Positions 5,585 to 11,284 of a stretch of DNA of 11,284 bases are shown piece after piece; positions within the stretch are counted from its first letter, which is position 1, and every line of letters begins with the position of its first letter. This DNA comes from Bacteroidota bacterium (GTDB lineage Bacteria > Bacteroidota > Bacteroidia > Flavobacteriales > Weeksellaceae), in assembly GCA_023448955.1 (NCBI GenBank), contig JAEXJU010000205.1:1-11284 (forward strand), in the 5' to 3' direction. Below the pieces are notes generated by a model that was given only the letters and a program-made list of their open reading frames with translations, searched no databases and was not told the DNA's origin. The position numbers were made by a program, and so were the translations under genes.

Positions 5585-8398
5585 ATGAAATTATTTTACA
5601 ACCTGATTGCTTTTTTTATAGCAATCGCAACGTATGCACAGACACAGACTGTAACCTACTCTATCAGTCCTGCAACCTTTAATGAGGATGAGTCTATAAC
5701 CATTACCTTCAATGGAAGCAGCATTAATGAAGCTACCTGGGGCGTTACTAACAATGCACTTTATCTGTGGGCCTGGTCTTATGACATCAACGATGCTAAT
5801 AGCATTGACTGTCCTACAAACGGAACATGGGGATCCTCTAGTGAAACTAACAGGCTGACTTACAATTCCGGTAATGATACTTATTCCATCACTTTTGTTC
5901 CAAAAACATTTTACAACAGAACAGGAATCGGAAAGATCGGTTTTCTGCTAAAGACTAAAACAGGAAATGGGCAATCTCAGGATATTTATTCAGAAGTGGG
6001 TAAATTCCAGTTTGTAACCACTACACCAAAAAACGGAAGTGTTAATTTTATTTCTTCAGGAAGTAATTATCCTATCTCCTACAGCACAAGCCTTGCAGCA
6101 AATTTTGTTGTAAAAGCAAATGGTAACCAAGTCTATTCGGCAAATAATGTTACGTCTATGTTCACACCATATAATGTAACCGTGGACAGCCAGATGGAAG
6201 TAATCGCAACCAGCGTTTTGGACGGAACAGTATTGACATCAAAATTCTCAATTTCACCAACTCCAACCGTACAAACGGCAGCCATACCTTCATACATAAG
6301 ACAAGGAATTAATTATGATCCTAATGATCCGACTAAAGTTGGCTTAGCACTTTATGCGCCTTTTAAAAGTTACGTTCACGTCATCGGAAGCTTTAATAAC
6401 TGGCAGGTATCTTCCAACTATCTGATGAAGAGAGACACCAATAACTCGAATCTTTACTGGATTGAAATCACAGGTTTAACACCTCAGCAGGTTTACACGT
6501 TCCAATATAGAACTAGTGATGGTGTTAAGGTTGCGGATCCATATTCTACTTTAGTATTGTCTCCGGATGATGATCCGTGGATCTCTTCTACAACTTATCC
6601 TGGTCTTCCAGCTTATCCTGCAGGACAGCAATATGATGTTTCTGTAATACAGACAGCAAAACCTGCATACAACTGGACTGTCACTAACTTCCAAAAGCCT
6701 GCAAAACAAAATCTAATTGTTTATGAAGCATTGGTAAGAGACTTTACAGCACAGCAAAGCTGGCAGTCTATGATTGATAAAATCCCTTACATTAAAGGAT
6801 TAAATGTCAATGCAATTGAATTGATGCCAGTTATGGAATTTGATGGAAATAATTCTTGGGGTTACAATCCGGGATTTCATCTTGCACTGGATAAAGCATA
6901 CGGAACACCTGAAAAATTCAAGGAATTTATTGATAAATGTCACCAAAACGGAATCGCAGTTATCTTAGATGTAGCCCTTAATCACGCAACAGGAAGATCT
7001 CCGCTTGAGAGATTATGGTCCACAAGTACAACAGGAGGTTACGGAGATGTTGCATCCAACAATCCTTACTTCAATCAGATTGCCAAGCACTCTTACAGTG
7101 TTTTCTATGATTTCAATCACTCAAAGGCTGAAACAAGATATTATGTAAACAGAGTATTGGAGCAATGGATCAGCGAGTATAAAATAGACGGATTCCGTTG
7201 GGATCTTACCAAAGGATTTACCCAAAATTGCGGACCTTCGGATGATGCTTGTACAGGCGCTTATCAACAAGACAGAGTTGATGTTTTGAAGCTTTACTCT
7301 GATTACCAATGGTCTTATGATCCTACATCTTTTGTGATTTTTGAGCACCTTGGAACTGACGGTGAAGAGCAACAATGGGCAAATTACCGTGTTAATGAAG
7401 GAAAAGGCGTTATGCTTTGGGATAACCAGACAGGTCCATATGGACAAAACACGATGGGTTATGACGCTAATAGTAACTTTAACAGAATCGATTTTGAAAA
7501 CCACGGCTTTTCTGAAAGAAGAGGTGTAGGATATGGTGAAAGCCACGATGAAGAAAGATTAATGTATAAAAACTTAACTTTTGGAAACGGTAGTGTAAAA
7601 AATCTTGCAACTGCTTTAGAAAGACAAAAAGCTTTTGGAGCAGTATTCTTTACGATTCCTGGTCCTAAAATGATCTGGCAGTTTGGAGAACTTGGTTACG
7701 AATTCAGCATAAACAGATGTGAAAACGGAACTATTAGTAATGACTGTAGAACATCTCCAAAACCGGTAGCTTTTACATTAGGTTATGACACAGATACGAA
7801 CAGAAAAGCCGTTTACGATACTTGGGCAAAAATCCTGGCAATCAGATTATCAAGTCAGGTTTTTGATACAAAAACATTTACAGTAGAATCTGGTAATTTA
7901 TTACCTAGAATCTTCGTGTGGAATGATGCTTTGCCGTCTACATCTCTAAAAAATGTAGTTGTAGTAGCTAACTTTACAACAACAGCACAGACTATTACTC
8001 CTAGTTTCCCTTATTCAGGAACTTGGTATAACTTAATGAACAATACCTCTATGTCTGCAAGTCCATCTACAACTGTTGTTCTTCAGCCGGGAGAATTCAG
8101 GATCTTTGGAAATCAGACGGCTTTAGCAACTGACGAAACCAAGATTGATGCTAACAAAACATCTTTGCAAATCGTTCAGAATCCTTCTACAGACGGTACG
8201 CTGAAAATCAGATACAACAAAGCTAAAAACGGACAGATCAATCTTTATGACCTTAACGGAAAACTTATCAAAGCTTTTGAGCTGAAATCTGCAAAAGGAG
8301 AAGAAACATTCTCTGTAAGCAATATCAAATCCGGAGTTTATATGGTACAGTTAAAATCGGATGAAGGTTTGGCAGTTTCCAAACTCATTGTTAAATAA
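5585..8398 (+). CDS. T9SS-exported multidomain GH13 glycoside hydrolase
   Basis: The 937-residue protein begins with a signal peptide (likely cut after A18 in TYAQTQ). Two beta-rich domains follow (about 20-145 and 146-225), which I do not recognise with certainty. Next is a CBM48/E-set-like module (about 245-330; VHVIGSFNNW), then a GH13 barrel (about 375-760). Catalytic motifs are LDVALNH (461-467), IDGFRWD with R538 and nucleophile D540, FVIFEHLG with acid/base E587, and ESHDEER with D655. A C-terminal beta domain (765-842) is followed by a T9SS type A sorting domain (about 857-937: NPSTDGTLKI, LYDLNGKLI, SGVYMVQL, final SKLIVK). Two close cysteine pairs (C549/C556, C712/C721) could form disulfides. 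It should act on alpha-glucans at the cell surface or outside. The SHDE and IELMPV wording recalls branching enzymes, while VALNH recalls amylases and pullulanases, so hydrolysis versus transfer is unresolved. No susC/susD genes adjoin it. Confidence 0.9.
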   Translation: MKLFYNLIAFFIAIATYAQTQTVTYSISPATFNEDESITITFNGSSINEATWGVTNNALYLWAWSYDINDANSIDCPTNGTWGSSSETNRLTYNSGNDTYSITFVPKTFYNRTGIGKIGFLLKTKTGNGQSQDIYSEVGKFQFVTTTPKNGSVNFISSGSNYPISYSTSLAANFVVKANGNQVYSANNVTSMFTPYNVTVDSQMEVIATSVLDGTVLTSKFSISPTPTVQTAAIPSYIRQGINYDPNDPTKVGLALYAPFKSYVHVIGSFNNWQVSSNYLMKRDTNNSNLYWIEITGLTPQQVYTFQYRTSDGVKVADPYSTLVLSPDDDPWISSTTYPGLPAYPAGQQYDVSVIQTAKPAYNWTVTNFQKPAKQNLIVYEALVRDFTAQQSWQSMIDKIPYIKGLNVNAIELMPVMEFDGNNSWGYNPGFHLALDKAYGTPEKFKEFIDKCHQNGIAVILDVALNHATGRSPLERLWSTSTTGGYGDVASNNPYFNQIAKHSYSVFYDFNHSKAETRYYVNRVLEQWISEYKIDGFRWDLTKGFTQNCGPSDDACTGAYQQDRVDVLKLYSDYQWSYDPTSFVIFEHLGTDGEEQQWANYRVNEGKGVMLWDNQTGPYGQNTMGYDANSNFNRIDFENHGFSERRGVGYGESHDEERLMYKNLTFGNGSVKNLATALERQKAFGAVFFTIPGPKMIWQFGELGYEFSINRCENGTISNDCRTSPKPVAFTLGYDTDTNRKAVYDTWAKILAIRLSSQVFDTKTFTVESGNLLPRIFVWNDALPSTSLKNVVVVANFTTTAQTITPSFPYSGTWYNLMNNTSMSASPSTTVVLQPGEFRIFGNQTALATDETKIDANKTSLQIVQNPSTDGTLKIRYNKAKNGQINLYDLNGKLIKAFELKSAKGEETFSVSNIKSGVYMVQLKSDEGLAVSKLIVK

Positions 8399-8415
8399 CA
8401 ACATCATACTAATAA

Positions 8416-8455
8416 AAAGAAACGCCTCAGCAAGCTGAGGCGTTTCTTTATTTTT
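8416..8455. terminator. Bidirectional terminator between the GH13 and SRPBCC genes
   Basis: A 16-base inverted repeat (8416-8431 and 8434-8449) with a GC-rich core, CGCCTCAG against CTGAGGCG, forms a very stable hairpin. A-tracts on the left and T-tracts on the right allow termination of both converging genes. Its right arm overlaps the first two bases of the minus-strand stop codon at 8448-8450. Confidence 0.92.
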
Positions 8456-8978
8456 CTGACAATACTTTAAGTTTTTCCAGACCTTCCGAGAATGATTTAT
8501 TCATCTGCTGGTTCATTAACGGTTTCATCGGTTTATAAAATGTTTCAATTTCATAATCAATTGTCCAGGTAACCTTTGTTCCAGAACCTTCAGATTTCAA
8601 CAGCAGATCCGAAGTTGCCGTGTCATCCATTGGTTTTATAAAATGCATATTGGTAGCAACTTTTTCAAAGGGAACAATTGCAGAGATCTCCTGTTCTCCT
8701 TCGCCAATCTTATCATTACCCTTCCAGTGATAACCGTCTCCTACTTCACCACTCGTTCCTTTATAGGTTACAATAACATTAGGATCATATTTCATCCAAG
8801 GATTCCATGTATTAAAAGCTTTCATAGAGTTGGCATTTTGCCAGACTTTTTCTTTTGGAGCATTAATGACAAGTGACTGTTCATTATGACATTTGCTGTC
8901 GAAAAATAACATTGCAATAGCGCAATAGGCTATAAAAAGCCCAAGAATGACACCGATAATTTTCAAGATTTTTTTCAT
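8448..8978 (-). CDS. Membrane-anchored SRPBCC (START-like) family protein
   Basis: The 176-residue product has one N-terminal hydrophobic segment (about residues 5-26) after a Lys-rich start, which should anchor it in the inner membrane. The rest is a single SRPBCC/polyketide-cyclase-like fold, a helix-grip domain with a hydrophobic ligand cavity. Visible family features are the opening strand SLVINAPKEKVW (35-46), the WNPWM motif (58-62), the GDGYHWKG stretch (80-87) and the C-terminal helix after about 147. Proteins of this type are common in Bacteroidota; ligand and role are unknown. The gene is alone on its strand, with no partner, and shares a terminator with the exported GH13 gene. The start (CAT at 8976-8978) yields the signal-anchor directly. 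Confidence 0.82.
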   Translation of the reverse strand: MKKILKIIGVILGLFIAYCAIAMLFFDSKCHNEQSLVINAPKEKVWQNANSMKAFNTWNPWMKYDPNVIVTYKGTSGEVGDGYHWKGNDKIGEGEQEISAIVPFEKVATNMHFIKPMDDTATSDLLLKSEGSGTKVTWTIDYEIETFYKPMKPLMNQQMNKSFSEGLEKLKVLSEK

Positions 8979-9053
8979 AGGTCAATTTTTAAATGTTTAT
9001 AAATTTTATGGAATGGCCAAACGATTTTATATTTTGAATAGTTTGAGTTGAAA

Positions 9054-9061
9054 CAAATGTA
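9054..9061 (-). promoter_or_regulatory. Predicted -7 element of the SRPBCC gene promoter
   Basis: The minus strand reads TACATTTG from 9061 to 9054, a full TAnnTTTG match. A TTTG (9080-9077 on the minus strand) lies 15 bases upstream, slightly closer than usual. The transcript would have a leader of about 70 bases. Confidence 0.45.
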
Positions 9062-9150
9062 AAAATAATTTAGATTCAAAAACTTTTCCTGGGATAATCT
9101 TTATTCTGATAATTATCTAAATAGAAGATATTTAATTATACTTTTATAAA

Positions 9151-9158
9151 TATATTTG
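9151..9158 (+). promoter_or_regulatory. Predicted -7 element for the gene at 9172
   Basis: TATATTTG is a full match to TAnnTTTG. Only a weak -33-like TTTA (9131-9134) lies 16 bases upstream. The ATG follows 13 bases after the motif, so the leader would be very short. Confidence 0.5.
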
Positions 9159-9171
9159 TAAAAACAATAAC

Positions 9172-9777
9172 ATGAAAACTAAAGTCAGCATCATTTTTAT
9201 ATTTATTTTTTCATTGACATTCTCCCAAAAAACAAATCCTATAATTTACGGCGATCTCGGGATAGGTTACGCAAGAGATCTCACTAAAAATGGCGGAATA
9301 TTACAATACGGAAGTCTAAATTATCAGAACAAAAAAAATCTATTTACCTTTCGATATTCTGAAATTAATCAGCTTGGTGTTTCTTTTCTCAATATGGGAT
9401 TACTTGCACTTCCGATCCTTTCCAACGACATTAAAATGGAGGAAATTGCTCTGCTTTACGGGTGGAGATTTATTGATGACAATTTTTCTTACAGTTTTTC
9501 GGCGGGTCTGTCCACCAATAATTATATACAAAAGCTGAAAACTGAAGATGGCAATTATTACAAAGACAAATCACAATATATTGGTGTTCCTTTTGAATTT
9601 GGCATCAAATGGTTTAAAAGTAAGAAAAGTCCCTACAGAATTTATGAGCTGATTCCCGTCGGGAAACCTATTGGCTTGGGAAACAGTATTGGTTTTAAAT
9701 TTCTAGGAAATATTTCAAAACATAGTTATATTGGCTTAGGAATAGATTTTGGAATTGGTTACCACAAGGAATATTGA
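9172..9777 (+). CDS. Secreted hypothetical protein, probable outer-membrane beta-barrel
   Basis: I do not recognise the family. The 201-residue product has a clear signal peptide (hydrophobic core about 5-17, likely cut near S18/Q19) and no lipobox. The mature part is rich in Gly and aromatic residues and in short segments with alternating polar and apolar residues: YGDLGIGYAR, KNLFTFRYSE, FSYSFSAGLS, GVPFEFGIKWF, SIGFKFLGNI, YIGLGIDFGIGY. This is what transmembrane beta-strands of a small barrel look like. The C terminus ends on an aromatic residue (KEY), as many outer-membrane proteins do. One longer apolar stretch (about 69-84, LGVSFLNMGLLALPIL) is unusual for a barrel. The gene has its own promoter-like motif and no evident operon partner; no terminator is visible behind it. 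Confidence 0.7.
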   Translation: MKTKVSIIFIFIFSLTFSQKTNPIIYGDLGIGYARDLTKNGGILQYGSLNYQNKKNLFTFRYSEINQLGVSFLNMGLLALPILSNDIKMEEIALLYGWRFIDDNFSYSFSAGLSTNNYIQKLKTEDGNYYKDKSQYIGVPFEFGIKWFKSKKSPYRIYELIPVGKPIGLGNSIGFKFLGNISKHSYIGLGIDFGIGYHKEY

Positions 9778-9796
9778 ATTAGTTGTGTTAATGAAG

Positions 9797-9834
9797 TAAA
9801 TTTGTCACACTTTCGGTATTCGGAACTAAATTTG
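9797..9834 (+). promoter_or_regulatory. Tandem -7 elements upstream of the M3 peptidase gene
   Basis: TAAATTTG occurs twice, at 9797-9804 and 9827-9834, exactly 30 bases apart; both match TAnnTTTG. For the downstream copy, the TTTG of the upstream copy (9801-9804) sits 22 bases away and could act as -33. For the upstream copy, ATTG at 9773-9776 sits 20 bases away. The leader to the ATG at 9911 would be roughly 70 or 100 bases. Confidence 0.5.
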
Positions 9835-9910
9835 TGATTTTAATTACATTAAAAAAGGTTTCGATTTTGCGCATCCTGACAATTACAAATTCATCAACTA
9901 TCAACAAATT

Positions 9911-11284
9911 ATGAATCCACTATTAGAAAAATTCAACACAAAATATACCTCATCACCTTTCAGCGCTATTAAAGAAGAACATTATCTCCCTGCTTTTCAG
10001 GAATTAATCTACGTTTCCGAACAAGAAATTGATGAAATAACAAATAACTCAGAAGAACCTACTTTCGAAAATACGATTGAAGCAATGGCTTTTTCGGGAG
10101 AGCAGCTGGACAGGGTTTCCAATATTTTTTTCAACATAAATTCTGCAGAAACTAATGACGAGATTCAGAAAATTGCTCAGGAAGTTTCACCATTATTGAC
10201 TGAATTCTCTTCCAAAATCTCTCAAAACGAAAAACTATTTGAAAGAATCAAAAAGGTTTACGACCAGAAAGACATTTTATCTCTGAATGAAGAACAGGAA
10301 ATGTTACTCAACGAAACTTACAAAGGTTTTGTGAGAAGCGGCGCTTTATTGAGTGAGCAAGACAAAAAAAAACTGGAGAAAATCAACATGGAATTATCTA
10401 CAAAATCGCTTCAGTTTGGACAAAATGCCCTTGCTTCAACCAACGCTTATTTAAAACACATCATTAATAAAGAAGACTTAAAAGGCATTCCGGAAGCCGT
10501 CATTCAGCAATATGAAGACGATGCCAAGGAAAAAGGTTTGGACGGATATGTGATTACGTTGCAATATCCAAGCTATCTTCCGGCAATGACTTACGCTGAA
10601 AACCGCGAACTGAGAAAAGAATTAGCTTTAGCTAACGGCAAAAAATCCTTTGACGGCGGGGAATTTGACAATCAGGATATCATCAAAGATATCGTAAAAC
10701 TGCGCCAGGTGAAAGCTGAGTTATTGGGTTATAAAAACTATGCAGATTTCGTTCTAGAAGAAAGAATGGCACAATCTCCAGCCAAAGTTTTCGAATTTCT
10801 GAATGAACTACTGGAAAAAGCAACGCCTTACGCACAGAAAGAAATCGAAGAATTGAAATCCTTGGCAAAAGCCGACGGAATAGATGAGATCCAAAGTTAC
10901 GACCACACTTTCTACGCAGAAAAATTAAGAAAACAAAAGTTTGATATTGATGATGAAGAGCTTAAACCATATTTCCAACTGGAAAAAGTTCAGGAAGCTG
11001 TTTTTGGTTTAGCAGGTAAATTGTTTGGATTGGAGTTTAAAGAAATTACTGATGTTCAGAAATATCATCCAGATGTGAAGACTTATGAAGTGTCAGAGAT
11101 TGGAAGCGGGAAGCAGAATGATAGCAATTCAACAGAAACTTCCGACATCCATCATCCATCATCCAACTTCAAAGCTCTGCTTTATGTAGATTATCACCCG
11201 AGAAAAGGAAAACGCGCAGGCGCCTGGATGACGAGTTATAAAAATCAATATAAAAAAAATGGCGAAAACTCCCGTCCGCATATT
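9911..11284 (+). CDS. dcp: M3-family metallopeptidase (Dcp-type dipeptidyl carboxypeptidase), 5' part
   Basis: The frame is open from ATG 9911 to the window edge (458 codons, no stop). The protein begins NPLLEKFNTKY with PFSAIKEEHYLPAFQELI behind it, the standard opening of Dcp/oligopeptidase A proteins. The helical domain that covers the active-site channel follows, including FENTIEAMAFSGEQLDRVSN (about 55-74) and YKNYADFVLEERMA (about 275-288). Near the edge, YVDYHPRKGKRAGAWMTSY (425-443) marks the approach to the catalytic domain. The zinc motif HExxH lies beyond the window and cannot be checked. Such enzymes are zinc peptidases that release dipeptides from peptide C-termini. No signal peptide is present, so it should be cytoplasmic. 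A polar, His/Ser-rich stretch at about 398-419 looks like an insertion relative to the family. Confidence 0.9.
   Translation, partial: MNPLLEKFNTKYTSSPFSAIKEEHYLPAFQELIYVSEQEIDEITNNSEEPTFENTIEAMAFSGEQLDRVSNIFFNINSAETNDEIQKIAQEVSPLLTEFSSKISQNEKLFERIKKVYDQKDILSLNEEQEMLLNETYKGFVRSGALLSEQDKKKLEKINMELSTKSLQFGQNALASTNAYLKHIINKEDLKGIPEAVIQQYEDDAKEKGLDGYVITLQYPSYLPAMTYAENRELRKELALANGKKSFDGGEFDNQDIIKDIVKLRQVKAELLGYKNYADFVLEERMAQSPAKVFEFLNELLEKATPYAQKEIEELKSLAKADGIDEIQSYDHTFYAEKLRKQKFDIDDEELKPYFQLEKVQEAVFGLAGKLFGLEFKEITDVQKYHPDVKTYEVSEIGSGKQNDSNSTETSDIHHPSSNFKALLYVDYHPRKGKRAGAWMTSYKNQYKKNGENSRPHI
11144..11164 (+). repeat. Short tandem repeat (ATCATCC) inside the peptidase gene
   Basis: Two exact seven-base units ATCATCC (11151-11157, 11158-11164) are preceded by a degenerate unit, GACATCC (11144-11150). 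They encode part of a low-complexity segment, SDIHHPSSN, in frame. A seven-base unit means that gain or loss of one copy would shift the frame. Confidence 0.7.

Noticed and set aside
7121..7546. 141-codon open frame on the minus strand
   Set aside because: Antisense to the GH13 active-site region, whose catalytic motifs are intact in the plus-strand frame.

Overview
The window looks like ordinary chromosomal DNA from a flavobacterium, most likely of the Weeksellaceae (Chryseobacterium/Epilithonimonas type). The grounds are: AT-rich sequence with very AT-rich intergenic gaps; several copies of the Bacteroidota promoter motif TAnnTTTG in front of genes instead of a TATAAT box; no clear Shine-Dalgarno sequences; and a secreted enzyme ending in a type IX secretion (T9SS) sorting domain. 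The genus is an inference.

Layout, left to right: (1) 1-360 +, 3' part of purine-nucleoside phosphorylase. (2) 464-979 +, secreted TlpA-like thioredoxin-fold protein with a WCKDC site. (3) 1121-2206 +, DNA polymerase IV (dinB). (4) 2364-3833 +, cytoplasmic GH13 alpha-amylase. (5) 3901-4644 -, deoxyribose-phosphate aldolase (deoC). (6) 4705-5175 -, Lrp/AsnC-family regulator. (7) 5176-5584, a 409-base AT-rich divergent intergenic region. (8) 5585-8398 +, large T9SS-exported GH13 enzyme. (9) 8448-8978 -, membrane-anchored SRPBCC protein. (10) 9172-9777 +, small secreted, probably outer-membrane protein of unknown function. (11) 9911 to the window end +, 5' part of an M3-family (Dcp-type) metallopeptidase with no stop before the edge.

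Most genes appear to be transcribed singly: strong hairpin terminators follow PNP, the TlpA-like gene, the cytoplasmic amylase (shared with deoC), lrp, and the exported GH13 enzyme (shared with the SRPBCC gene). Two loose functional themes are visible. One is alpha-glucan use: an exported GH13 enzyme and a signal-less alpha-amylase could act outside and inside the cell, but no susC/susD genes, transporter or sugar-specific regulator lies between them. The other is nucleoside salvage: PNP releases (deoxy)ribose-1-phosphate and DeoC cleaves deoxyribose-5-phosphate, but the two are 3.5 kb apart on opposite strands and the mutase that would link them is not here.

I found no mobile element, CRISPR array, RNA gene, defence island or clearly undescribed system. 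The items most worth a second look are a deoC promoter motif embedded in the lrp terminator hairpin, paired 12-base palindromes at the start of lrp, a short repeat-bearing in-frame insertion in the M3 peptidase, the subfamily of the exported GH13 protein, and an Asn-to-Asp change at the base-binding position of PNP.
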